Shown here piece after piece: positions 54,993 to 64,000 of a stretch of DNA of 64,000 nucleotides (the first letter of the stretch is position 1; each line of letters opens with the position of its first letter). Position numbers and translations under genes: made by a program. Source of the DNA: Exobasidium rhododendri. Its lineage: Eukaryota > Basidiomycota > Exobasidiomycetes > Exobasidiales > Exobasidiaceae. The notes beneath the pieces were generated by a model that saw nothing but the letters and a program-made list of their open reading frames with translations, ran no database searches and was not told the DNA's origin. The DNA lies in the NCBI GenBank assembly GCA_026210745.1, contig CP110632.1:4277001-4341000 (forward strand), written 5' to 3'.

Positions 54993-56137
54993 CGCAAATC
55001 AAATCGGTCGGGAGATCGAGGCAGGAGCAGGTGTGAGAAGAGAGAACGAGGCTGAAGAGAGGAAAAGGATGCACTGCTGGCGTTCGCTCTCTTTATATGT
55101 CCCCGCCTGTGTCGCTTTGCCGAGCAGTCCTTAGAGGGCACACACGTAACACAGTGTCACTCATTCACCGAACGGTCTGATTGCAAGATGTCGTCTGTCG
55201 GGATATCGCGATGGTACCTCGGTCAGTGCTTGAGGAAAATAGACAGAGAACAAGGCGAAGGGAGACAAAGGCCTGAGCCACTGCGCCTTACTCTTTCCCC
55301 CTACATCCCCCTCTTTACCGGTCTGCGGTCGCTTGAACGAATGAAGCTGTATGCACAAGAGCTGGATTTCGTGCAGAGGCACAAGATCTGTTGATGGGAG
55401 TATAGAGCGGAGAGCGTAATGTGACCTCCTGTAGGCCTTACCTCTGATCGCTTCGACACCGACTTGACGCCGATCTGGCTGCAGACAATTTACCGTGCCG
55501 ACGGCTAGGCGAACGATCAGAAGTGCATCACTATCCAGTGTGTGCCTGGAATGGAGATCGGAGAGTCAAGTGAGTCGCAGGACGTCGCATTAGAGGGCGT
55601 CCCCGCCAGTGATGGCCAAAGCGACGCGAAATCGAGTCAGGACCTTCTCAGTGGCAGGCTCACGTCTTCTTCCCTCGACGACGCCAAGTTCCTTGCTGAC
55701 ATCGATTGATTGATTTGGATGATAAATCTATCTAGAAGGGAGACCTTGGTGAACACTGTACATCTATCACCCGAGCGTTTGTTGACGCCCAGCGTGGGAA
55801 CTTTCAATGGTATTTGTATAATGGAGGGCGTACTATTACGATGCTAGCCCAGCTTGTTCCTCTACTCCAAGGAGCTTTTTCTCTTCGAGGCTTTTTGGGT
55901 GGAGAAAGACGCGAACTACTAGAGGTAGCAATTTTGTGTTCCGAGAAGGAGGGGTAGTTTCGAAGGAGGATGCTGGGCGCGGTGGGCTGTGGGAGAGTCG
56001 CTGAAAGGGGAAGAGGCTGTAGAAAGGCTCTGTGCAGGCCACTGCAATGCCTCAAATAGATTGCTCCCCATCGGCCACCTTTGACCACCACCGCCCCCCA
56101 CTCATACTCGAAAGTATATTTCTACATACTGCACTTC
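54993..56137. other. Upstream region of GH32
   Basis: 1.1 kb. It contains the TATAAA at 55092-55097 for GH32 and then no supported gene. A 68-codon plus ORF (55188-55394) and other short frames have no features. Confidence 0.45.
55092..55097 (-). promoter_or_regulatory. TATA box of GH32 gene
   Basis: On the minus strand it reads TATAAA, 100 bases upstream of the ATG at 54992. The spacing fits a fungal core promoter and supports this 5' end, weakening the idea of a far upstream signal-peptide exon. Confidence 0.55.
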
Positions 56138-56641
56138 ATGAACCACTCTCGACGTGCCCCTCCCCCGCCAGTGATTCGTATATTTGATCCAAGAGGGTGC
56201 GAGACAAGAGGTCCAGCAGAATATAGATCAAGTGCAGCCCAAACAGTGACATCGGCAGAGGGTCTTCAAGCGCAGTACAGTACGGGGAGAAAGAAGAAGA
56301 GCAAGGGACCTTACTTTACCATGAGACTGAAGTGGTTCAGCAGATCGAAGATAAGCAGAACGGATAGCTTGCCTCGGTCTGTGTGCTCTGGTAGAGGCTC
56401 CATCATCAAAGAAGAAGTACCACACAGTGCAAGACTGGATGAATCGAAGTGGGAAGAGCACGAAAAACGAAGGAGCAGGGTCTTCGAATGTAGCAGCGAG
56501 GAGGAGAGTTCGGAGGAGGAGGGCAGTACTAGACGTACGCAAGACTGGATAGTGAAATCGACGGACAGCGAAGATGATATGGGTGAGATCGTTCTCTTCT
56601 TTCAGTCAGATCGAGAACCAGACTCCAGAATTGCAGACTAG
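56138..56641 (+). CDS. Hypothetical charged, Ser-rich protein (doubtful)
   Basis: Open frame of 167 codons from ATG 56138 without stops. It is basic in the first part (GRKKKSKGPYFTMRLKWFSR) and acidic toward the end (SSEEESSEEEGSTRRTQDW). Low-complexity charged sequence of this type occurs in disordered proteins. No family and no splice support; a chance frame in a purine-rich stretch is possible. Confidence 0.35.
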   Translation: MNHSRRAPPPPVIRIFDPRGCETRGPAEYRSSAAQTVTSAEGLQAQYSTGRKKKSKGPYFTMRLKWFSRSKISRTDSLPRSVCSGRGSIIKEEVPHSARLDESKWEEHEKRRSRVFECSSEEESSEEEGSTRRTQDWIVKSTDSEDDMGEIVLFFQSDREPDSRIAD

Positions 56642-57029
56642 AGGGTACAATCGCAGGTCAATTCAGTGGAGCTAGTGTCACCTCATCCGCCCTTTTGTAA
56701 TACTGAGTGCTCTCCCATGGAATCGTTTGACTAATAGCTGTCTCGACCCTGCTTTCGAGCCTAAGAGAGAAATTACGATTGACCGCCCCTCCGGTCTCGA
56801 CTGTCCTCCCAGATGCTCTTGCAGGTAGTCAATTTGAAAAGATGACCAAGAGTCCGGCATCAGCTCCTTCTTCTTTCATTGCCTTTGCTTGGATCATGCA
56901 TGCCGTGATGATTTTGCGACTTGTCTGGCATTTCACAAAGTGGATGATGCTAATTTCCATTTATGTCGTTGAAGTGACTGCCAGGGCTGGTAATTAGATT
57001 GCCCACCGTGCGAAAGATATGAAAGTGTC
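56642..57029. other. Intergenic region
   Basis: 388 bases. A 51-codon ORF with a hydrophobic stretch (56842-56997) is present but too short to support. Otherwise nothing is seen. Confidence 0.4.
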
Positions 57030-57643
57030 CTACCCACTGATGTCTTGATGTAGTATGCTGCTTGGAAATTTATGGGAATTTGTGGTAGTGGGAGCCTTCA
57101 ATCTTTCGAAGTTTTGAGGCTGTCTTTCTGTAGAAGCAGTGGTGGTGTCTACTAGGGCTGGAAATTACTCGTCAGCTCGCCAGCTGACGTTGCAAGGGCG
57201 ACCCACTCACCTCTCTTCTTGTAGTACGACGAACGGGGCCTGAGCCTGATGTCGGTGAGGTCATGAAGGGATTTGATCGAACGCATCAGTGATGTGAGAT
57301 ACTTTCCAGGTCGAGCCAGTTTGTTGTTCCGCACAATTGGACCAGCTACCTCCAAAAAGGCGGTCTGACGACTAGGGGATTCGGGCAGAGTTGAAGCAAA
57401 GCTATCGTCGGGCAGGATGAGGAGACCAGGCGAAGAGGAGAAAGTAACTGCATCTTCCAGTGAAGCAGGCCCTTCAGTGCATGTGAGTAAGTCATCTCCA
57501 TAGATGATCGATGTGGGTTTGGGAGAGCGCTGATTAGTACTTGTGCTGAAGGGGGAGAGAATGGGGAGAGCGTTGCACTGGAGACCATACAGACTTGTGA
57601 TCGCCAGGACACATGAGCAGAGGAGGGGGGTGTGGAATCTCAT
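57030..57643 (-). CDS. Small secreted protein, unknown
   Basis: Two exons: 57211-57643 and 57030-57157; 186 residues, phases agree. Signal peptide MRFHTPLLCSCVLAITSLYG. The mature part is Ser/Pro-rich, with one long region LARPGKYLTSLMRSIKSLHD that looks helical, then a basic patch RPRSSYYKKRG and a Thr/Ser tail. I recognise no family. It lies divergent to nothing obvious and sits beside the iron-type dehydrogenase. The intron (53 bases) removes an in-frame extension that would otherwise end at 57152. Confidence 0.5.
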
Positions 57644-57980
57644 CGCTGGAGATGCTAACTTGACTGGGAACTGGAAGGTGGTGCTTTCGCTGGGCTGGTG
57701 GGTGAAGTTTGGGATTGAGAGAAGGATTTTACTTTGAGTGGCGACAACAAGAGGACGTGGAAACAGTTCTGATGGAGAAGGGGGAGAAGAGAACTCCCAC
57801 TTCAGAGACAAGCCAATATATGCCATTAAAAGTGAACGACGACAGTGGGCGCACACTCAGTCGCACAGGTAGAGAGAAATAGAGAGGCACAACATACCTA
57901 CGATGGAAGCCACAGCTTCGCCTTCGACGCCTCTGCTGCGACACCCCTCTGCGCCTGCACTTGCGCCTTTCCTAGGACCC
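57644..57980. other. Intergenic region between secreted protein and dehydrogenase genes
   Basis: 337 bases, no feature identified. It contains the promoter of the secreted protein (minus strand) and the 3' flank of the dehydrogenase. Confidence 0.4.
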
Positions 57981-59354
57981 TTAGGCAGCGTAAAGATCTT
58001 GAAGAGACTTCAAGATGTCCTTGTGCATCTCTTCGTTGCCCGCAGAAACATGGTGAGCAATCTCGTCGAGGTCTTTCTCTGGCACCTTGTATTCCTTCAA
58101 GGTACTATGAAGGCCCAACTCGTCCACTAGTCGTTGGACTGCCTTGCCCACCTCGACACCTCGCTTCCTTGCCTTTTCAATCGTATCTTTCAGCTCGCTT
58201 CCTTGTTGGATCGCCAACACTCCAGGTATTGTTCCTAGAGGAGCCTGATTGAGGTTGTAAGGAGGAGGAATGAAATCAAGAGCATCAGAGAGAGCCAGAA
58301 GTTGTTCGGGTGGGGTGCTAGAATTGGTGGCGGTGAATTCGACAGACGAGCCAAGGGTGATGCAGGTGGTGATGCCATGGGGAATGCTGTAGGTCGCTCC
58401 TAGTGCATGACCTAGTCCATGTGATAGTCCCAAGGCACCCTTCCGACTTTCCGGCCAAAGAGCAGAGAAGCAGACAAGCTGCAGTCTTTGTCGGATGCCG
58501 AGGTCGTCGGGGTACTTTTTGCTAGCAGGCAACAATTGGAACAATTCTCGCATCGATCCAAGCCACGACGATCGCAAAATAGGCGAAGGGTCCGGACGAT
58601 AGAGAAGCTCGATACTATGATCGAGCGCTCTCATCCCTGTCGACAGCCATAACCTCTCTGGAGTAGAGAGCGTCAGGTCGGCATCGTAGATGATCACCCT
58701 GGGTACAAGAGCAGCGTGATTGACGCCGACCTTCTTCTTGTTCTCCGAGTATCCTGCATTCTGTGTAGTCTCTGCAACAGAAAGGGTCGTAGGAATCGCA
58801 ATGACCGGGATGAAGGTCCTACTGTCGTCACTGCCCTTGGTGGAAGGGTCTGCGTCATGGCTGTAGTAGCTGATGGCCTTTGATGCATCAATTGGCGAAC
58901 CTCCTCCGATGGCTGGCAAGGAGACAAGACGAAAGATGAGGAAAGTACCTCTGTGTGCTATATTTATGAGTCAAACAACTCACCAATGAGCACGTCTGCG
59001 CCATTGTCCTTCATGAGCTTCAGCGCCTCCTTGATGCCTTCTACTGGCGCATGCTGTCCGATGTTGGAGTATGTGGCAGCATGCGAGGAACCCAGGATTT
59101 TCTCGATGCTGAGTGAAGAGTGACAGCGGCAGTTCAGTAATACGTACGATTTGCTGACACCATTTCAAAACTCACTCCTTCACGATGCTTGTCTTGTTAG
59201 CCAAGGAGTTCCCTGTTATGATGAGCGCCTTCTTCGTCTTCGACAGCAGGTCGACTGCTTCTGGGAGTGCCTGAGCGACGCACTTTGGTCCCCAATACAC
59301 TTTCTGCAGTGGCGTATTAGTGTATGAGCCAGAGGGTGCTGTTACAGAAGTCAT
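57981..59354 (-). CDS. Iron-containing alcohol dehydrogenase / maleylacetate reductase-like
   Basis: Three exons: 59176-59354, 58984-59108 and 57981-58912; 411 residues, phases agree. NAD-binding region ALIITGNSLANKTSIV, then AIGGGSPIDASKAISYY, where GGGS binds the cofactor phosphates. The conserved IPTTLSVAETT block and RALDHSIELLYRPD and ALGLSHGLGHALGATYSIPH carry metal-ligand positions (Asp/His). This is the group-III Fe-ADH fold, and the C-terminal half is all helical. Maleylacetate reductases and related enzymes look alike, so substrate is open. It uses NAD(P)H and is likely cytosolic. The promoter to the left is 272 bases, shared with the AIG1-like gene. Confidence 0.86.
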
Positions 59355-59626
59355 TGTGATGTGGTGTGGCGGGTTGGGCGGGGGTGAGGATGGGGGTGCA
59401 AGGAGGGACAGTGGCTGGATGTAAGTACAGGCGAACGACGCTGGGCAGTGGAGGTGGAGTAAGGGTCGCGCTTCTTAAATTTCGGCAGCTTTCTTCTTGC
59501 AGTGTGTCCTGTTCGCTATCAGCAATAAAGCTGGACTGCATTAGCACTAGCTCCCTTTTCGATTGGCGCTCGCCTCTGTGGTTGATATGATCTGACCTTC
59601 ACTTCACTGCTACTGACGAACACAAG

Positions 59627-60555
59627 ATGGCCAGCAAAGGAGTGCGTGTGACCTCCTCCAGCCAAGGGTCTCTTGTCGCGACGGGATGGCATGTGCTCGC
59701 CCTCGGTGTCTTCACCTACGCCTTCCAGAGTCTAGATGAGATCGCGAAGCTCTCTGGCACCGACATCGAAGCAATGTTCGGAGGCCACTACCAATTCTTG
59801 ACGATCTTGGGTCTCTGGGTCAGTCGACTTGGTATGGGTCTTGCGCTCATCAGCGATGTGATGCCAAGCAACAATCTACTCAGAAAGACAAAGGCAATGG
59901 TTTGCGTTGCTGCTCTACCGACTGAGACACTCATCTCCATTCTCTACTGGTCCATCATGACCATCAGCCCAGATCTTTTGGTGCCCCCTTTGCGAGTCGT
60001 TGACCCCGACAATCCAGCTCAGTTCATCATGAAAACCGTCCGAATCCCCTTGCTAGCAGATCTTAGCATGCACGCTGCTCCTGCCATCTTTCTATTGGTG
60101 GTAAGTGTGGAACGAACGTGGCATGTATGAGAGCCTGACTGACGCTGTCTGGCCTTCGTCACTATAGGACTACCTTGTCTTCTCACCTCCTTTCCCCAAG
60201 AGTATCAGGCCAACGCTCATCAGCGCATCAGTGACCATTTCATATTGGTAGGTGGTCTTAGTCTAGAAGGCTTTATTGTCTGACAACTCACCCTTCCTCT
60301 ACCACTGGGCTTCCCAGCGTTTGGGCGGAAGTGTGCGCTTACAACAATGGCAACTACCCCTATCCTCTACTGGAAGTGCTCTCTGCGCCAGCTCGACTAG
60401 CCTTGTATGTCGCTTGTGCGGCAATATTCGTTGGTGTGTTGGGAGTGGTCAGGCTGCTACATGGCCTCATAGATCAGGCTTGGAGTCGATCCTGGGGCGA
60501 ATTGGACGGACAAGAGGGCAAAGGGGTCGTAGGAGAAATCGACAAGAGGAAGTAG
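59627..60555 (+). CDS. AIG1/ADTRP-like integral membrane lipid hydrolase
   Basis: Three exons: 59627-60100, 60168-60247 and 60318-60555; 263 residues, phases agree. AIG1 and ADTRP hydrolyse fatty acid esters of hydroxy fatty acids with a catalytic Thr and His in the membrane. Here MFGGHYQFLTILGLWVS holds the Thr position, and DLSMHAAPAIFLLVDYLVF the His. The conserved VFSPPFPKS and YPYPLLEVLS loops follow. Six helices are visible, with a basic end (GEIDKRK). In fungi the natural substrate is unknown. It is convergent with the metallophosphoesterase gene, 40 bases between stop codons. Confidence 0.85.
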
Positions 60556-60595
60556 GTCATAGAGTCTAGTAGAGCTGTAAAGACATCGTTGCATT

Positions 60596-61989
60596 TCACA
60601 GTACGCTCGGATCGATATCCACAATTACCGCTCTAATGAGGCATGCTGTGTCAGCGACTAGTCACTCCCTGATCGAGTCTGACGTACTCACTGGTGCTTC
60701 ATCGAGTAGCGGACTGCGCGGATCGAGGAATACGGCGTATGCATTAGTCCTGAACATTGTAAATTCCCTCTCCACGGATACGCACAAGTCTTTTCTCTTT
60801 CCCACGATTCCTTGTCGTACTCTACTAAAGCTGCATTAATACAAAGTGTCTCGCTTGCTCCACTGCCATGCTTGTCTTGCCATGTCTCTAAATGAGTCCC
60901 TCGAGCCTCTGCATGTGAACAAATTCAGTGCTGGCACGACCCTTATCTCTTCCTCCCCCCCCCCCCAAATATTCGGGCAATGACTCACCATGTATATGTC
61001 CAAAGCAGAAGAGTGTTGGTCTGATCTCGCCCGAGTTGACCTTGTCTGCCAGCTCTTCACAGCCGACATGGGTGACGCCATCAGTTAGGACGTCTAATTT
61101 TCCAATCTTATGGGGCGGTCCATGTGTCAGAAGAATGTCCGTTTGAGGAAGAGAAGAGTAGATTTCTGCCAAAGGACAGCTGTCGAGTCTGAACCACAGG
61201 CATCTCATCCCACTGCGAATGACAGCCTGAACTCACCCTTCGCCTCGGCTCCCCTCTTGTAGTTCCAAGCCCAGCTCTCGAACTCGGGTGTCCACTACAT
61301 GCTCCCCATCACATTAGTGAACAAGGATCTACTGATGCCGAAGGCAAAAGAGGTCGACTCACTGGACTACCATAGACAGACCAGCTCTTACCATGCAGTC
61401 GAAACTCGGCTTTCTCGTCTTCCAAGTATCTGTGTACCCTACTCGGATTCGACTCGAAATCTTTCACTGCTTTCTTGATGGCCTCTGGGTCTGTGTCGTC
61501 CTTGCATTTGTACATCTCGTGAAGCTCTTTGCCCCGAGTTGCGAGCCAATTGTCCCTCGTACACAGTCCAAAGTCATGATTGCCGGCAATGACATACTTG
61601 TATTGATGTGGTAACGAGCTATGAGAGGGAAGACGTCATCAGCACCGAACTTCCTACGTCAGCTCTAGTGACACAGAGACGCACTCCAGCCAACGTAGCT
61701 GATCTTGAAAGGACTTGGTGGATCCCATGACAGTCAGATCGCCAGAATGAAGTAGCACGTCCTAGGTTATTTTGGGAAGACGCATGGTCGAGGTAAGTCA
61801 GTCTTCGCCGACAAAAGGTCCTAACTCAAATTGACCCTCCAAACTTACCCCAAAAGGCACCTCTGGTTCTGTGTTGTGAGTATCGCTCACGACGATGAAG
61901 CGGACATGCTTCGCACTGGGCTTTGGAGGAGGATTATCGACATCGTACGATGTATGCCAGACGATGCTATTGCTCTTACTGAACTCCAT
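60596..61989 (-). CDS. MPPED-like metallophosphoesterase
   Basis: Seven exons: 61849-61989, 61685-61761, 61363-61618, 61237-61294, 60989-61165, 60692-60908 and 60596-60632. Phases agree, 320 residues. The metal-binding motifs are in order: FIVVSDTHN, DVLLHSGDLTV, VIAGNHDFGL, LLTHGPPH and FGHIHGEARG. WTPEFESWAW is typical of the MPPED group. The last exon gives AVIVDIDPSVL, a usual fungal MPPED end. A (C)13 run lies in an intron near 60953-60966. Function: phosphodiesterase or phosphatase of unknown substrate. The exon 5 start was chosen so that KRGAEAKEIYSSLPQTD is restored. Confidence 0.83.
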
Positions 61990-62330
61990 GGCCTGCGAAA
62001 TTTGAAGCGTCGATGGGATGTACAGTCTTTAGCATCTTTGGACTTGCAACTTGGACTTGCAACGTAGAATCCCACTAAGCCCCTCTCTACCTTGTATACA
62101 GCAATCTGAAGTGGAGGCGTGGAGGCATGAGAGATCTTGACAGGAAGAAAAATAAAAACCTTAACGTTGCTTTGTTGTCAGTCATTAAGGAAGGCAGCTC
62201 TGTCCTTTGACCTCTGACCTGTGCTCGCAATTGGGAAGGCATTGTCGATGCCCAGGACGCCGAGAATGTGGGTGTATTGTAGGACGGTCTCGATGATGGT
62301 ATGATACAATTGTATGATGATAGGGGGAGA
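61990..62330. other. Intergenic region between metallophosphoesterase and deaminase genes
   Basis: 341 bases: promoter of the metallophosphoesterase and 3' flank of the deaminase. No other feature is seen. Confidence 0.45.
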
Positions 62331-63251
62331 CTAGCTGTCCAGAAAACTCCTCTTCCCCCCTCCCTCTGTGTCCTGTGTCACCTCCTCGTTCGGCCGCTTA
62401 CGTGGTACAGTGCTAGTTGCAGTCTGCTCTTCGCTTTCCTCCAGGATTACACTGCCCGAATGAACTCCATTCTTCGCTCTAGATTTTGCTGTTCCACCCT
62501 TGATCCCCCATCTAGCATGCACGATCTTCTCGGCGGCTCGAAACCTCTCGAACCAGTCCTCCCACCATCGGCTGACTCTACCTCTGGTCTTGATCGCATC
62601 TTCACCTTGACTGGCCCAGAACTCCCTGAGCCTGCCATCGCGGACGTCATCGAGTGCCCTTTCCCTCCTCTTAGCCTCTGCTTCCGCTACTTTGTCACCT
62701 GCTTGCTTGTGCTTGTTGCATTCATCGAGGGTGCCGACCATTTCAATTCCATACACTTCTGCTGCGACCAACACTCCATCGCCTTGTCCCTCCCCTATTT
62801 GTATCCCTTTCTTGAAGACGCACCGTTTTATCCCGCTTGCGACGAGCAGCTTAAAGCAGTCATTGCAGGGGGGAAAGGAGACGTATACTGTGCAGCCAGC
62901 CAGACTCACCCCACGAGCAGCACTGCGACAGATTGCCAGCGCTTCAGCGTGAATCTCTGGCACCGCTTTAGGATTCTTATTGTAAATGGTAGGAGTGTTA
63001 TTGGCATAAGCTGTGATCCTAGTTGACAACTCAGGAAGACACATATCGTCCGCTACGCTTGGGCTGCCGATCTCAGGTGGTCGGACAAAGATGGTGCCCA
63101 TGTGACCCTTCTTGGACATCGAATGGCGTGCTAAAATCGAGACAAAGGTGAGAAGATTCTCATCTTCACTCAGTGCTGGGTCTGGTGTGAAAGGTGGAAG
63201 TGGCAGCGGTTCCTTGATTGTGCTGATGGGCTCGTCCTCCAAGCTAGACAT
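62331..63251 (-). CDS. CMP/dCMP-type deaminase-domain protein
   Basis: Single exon, 306 residues. Zinc ligands are in EIHAEALAICRSAARG (HAE) and VYVSFPPCNDCFKLLVASGI (PCxxC), the deoxycytidylate/cytidine deaminase fold. The N-terminal part has SMSKKGHMGTIFVRPPEIG; the C-terminal half (WWEDWFERFRAAEKIVHARW) and the last 80 residues are charged with a possible nuclear signal (RKRPNE). The substrate (nucleotide or RNA) is not evident. It is longer than classic dCMP deaminases. Its start is 158 bases from the divergent zinc-finger gene, so both must use one short promoter. Confidence 0.82.
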   Translation of the reverse strand: MSSLEDEPISTIKEPLPLPPFTPDPALSEDENLLTFVSILARHSMSKKGHMGTIFVRPPEIGSPSVADDMCLPELSTRITAYANNTPTIYNKNPKAVPEIHAEALAICRSAARGVSLAGCTVYVSFPPCNDCFKLLVASGIKRCVFKKGIQIGEGQGDGVLVAAEVYGIEMVGTLDECNKHKQAGDKVAEAEAKRRERALDDVRDGRLREFWASQGEDAIKTRGRVSRWWEDWFERFRAAEKIVHARWGIKGGTAKSRAKNGVHSGSVILEESEEQTATSTVPRKRPNEEVTQDTEGGGKRSFLDS

Positions 63252-63409
63252 GATGGCTTTTGTCGGAGGAAGGAAAGTCGAAAATTGACTGTAAATATAA
63301 CTGCAACCTCGACGATACGCGCGATCTTCTTCAAATTTCCTGAGAGATCGTCTCTCCCATCTTCTTGTCTCCCATTGCTATAATTACATCCAGGCCGATT
63401 GTATTACGA

Positions 63410-64000
63410 ATGGCACCGCCTGACCTCGCTCTAGGCTCGTCTGGAGGGGAGTCATCCACCTCTGCATACTCGCACCTCAGTAGGGCAAGCGCCACTAAAG
63501 CGATACAATACCTGGACAGCTACGCCTTTCCAGACATACTCTCGACTTTCACCGCTCCAGTCAAGCGTAAGAGGGTTGCTGAGGTAGACATTGACACGAA
63601 GGTGATTTCGCAGTCCCGCTTCAGTCATCTGGCTGGATTGAGTCACCTGAATCGCGAACGAGCACGGCAACGTAGGAGCGACAGGCTTGCTACTGCATCT
63701 CGCAAGGGCAAAGGCAAGCAGGAGTCAACGCATGCTAGCACCTACCAGCCCTTTTCCCTAGCCCATCTTCTTGATCGACTGTCTACCTTTTCTGTGTCCA
63801 CATATTCGACGAAGCCTGCCGAGTGCAAAAGACTCAGTCCGGTGGCTTTGGCAATGCAGGGTTGGAAGCATTCACACGGTCGAGAGAGAGATGTGGTAAG
63901 CTGTACGACCTGTCAAGCGGAATGGCATGTTACAGTGGCCAATGGCATGAGTCATAAGGAGCGCGAGATTGCCTGGCAAGAGGTGGATGAGAGTGCATCC
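63410..64000 (+). CDS. RSM1: C3HC-type zinc-finger protein (Rsm1/NIPA-like), N-terminal part
   Basis: Open frame from ATG 63410 to the window edge (197 codons), no stop, no intron needed. The first 60 residues are polar. A conserved block follows near 127: SLAHLLDRLSTFSVSTYSTK, PAECKRLSPVALAMQGWKHS and VVSCTTCQAEWHV. These match the C3HC zinc finger (first Cys in AECKRLSP, then CTTC). The family includes mRNA export factor Rsm1 and the SCF component NIPA. The C-terminal half is missing. The promoter is shared with the deaminase gene. Confidence 0.78.
   Translation, partial: MAPPDLALGSSGGESSTSAYSHLSRASATKAIQYLDSYAFPDILSTFTAPVKRKRVAEVDIDTKVISQSRFSHLAGLSHLNRERARQRRSDRLATASRKGKGKQESTHASTYQPFSLAHLLDRLSTFSVSTYSTKPAECKRLSPVALAMQGWKHSHGRERDVVSCTTCQAEWHVTVANGMSHKEREIAWQEVDESAS

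Noticed and set aside
55188-55394. 68-codon plus ORF upstream of GH32
   Set aside because: No features or splice context; likely chance.
56842-56997. Short hydrophobic ORF (51 codons)
   Set aside because: Too short and without relatives. A small membrane peptide cannot be excluded, but support is absent.
1-64000. Biosynthetic cluster, transposon or viral insertion
   Set aside because: No PKS/NRPS/terpene core, transposase, reverse transcriptase or terminal repeat was recognised anywhere in the window.

Overview
The window is nuclear DNA from a fungus, most likely a basidiomycete. Genes are dense on both strands. Most are split by short introns (about 45-110 bases) with GTGAGT/GTAAGT-type donors and CAG/TAG acceptors. 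The gene set is fungal: a Grg1 stress protein, a Ytp1-like membrane protein, Kti12, Trm82, UreD, chitin deacetylase-like enzymes, and GPI or secreted proteins without clear relatives. The modest intron load (several 350-770-codon single exons) and the URED/MCC/AGX set fit a yeast-like or smut-related basidiomycete better than an ascomycete yeast, but I cannot name the genus. I saw no transposon, CRISPR array, rRNA or convincing tRNA.

Layout. 1-13 kb: start of methylcrotonyl-CoA carboxylase beta (runs off the left edge), grg-1-like gene, alanine-glyoxylate aminotransferase, Rrg9/neugrin-like mitochondrial protein, Ytp1-like protein, Snd2/TMEM208, UreD, an SDR and a small GPI protein. 13-24 kb: WW-domain protein, acetoacetate-decarboxylase-like membrane protein, nitrilase-family enzyme, a large adaptin/armadillo-like protein, a GPI-anchored GH79-like glycosidase, a NADAR protein and a small secreted Cys protein. 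25-34 kb: DUF1295 membrane enzyme, Kti12, a multispan membrane protein and two tandem chitin-deacetylase-like genes. 34-47 kb: Trm82, a four-TM protein, a 65-residue microprotein, a manganese-type CDF transporter, a Cys-rich type I membrane protein, TANGO2 and an AUH-like enoyl-CoA hydratase. 48-64 kb: serine carboxypeptidase, NUDIX hydrolase, a second secreted Cys protein, CoA-binding protein, GH32, a doubtful ORF, a small secreted protein, iron-type alcohol dehydrogenase, an AIG1-like lipase, a metallophosphoesterase, a dCMP/CMP-type deaminase and the start of a C3HC zinc-finger protein (runs off the right edge).

The genes do not form one pathway or cluster. Local themes are mitochondrial leucine catabolism (MCC beta and the AUH-like hydratase), secreted or cell-wall enzymes (chitin deacetylases, GH79, carboxypeptidase, GPI protein), and several divergent pairs sharing promoters of 160-300 bases. 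Many gene models were rebuilt by hand from splice signals and reading-phase agreement. They agree arithmetically, but they have not been checked against transcripts.
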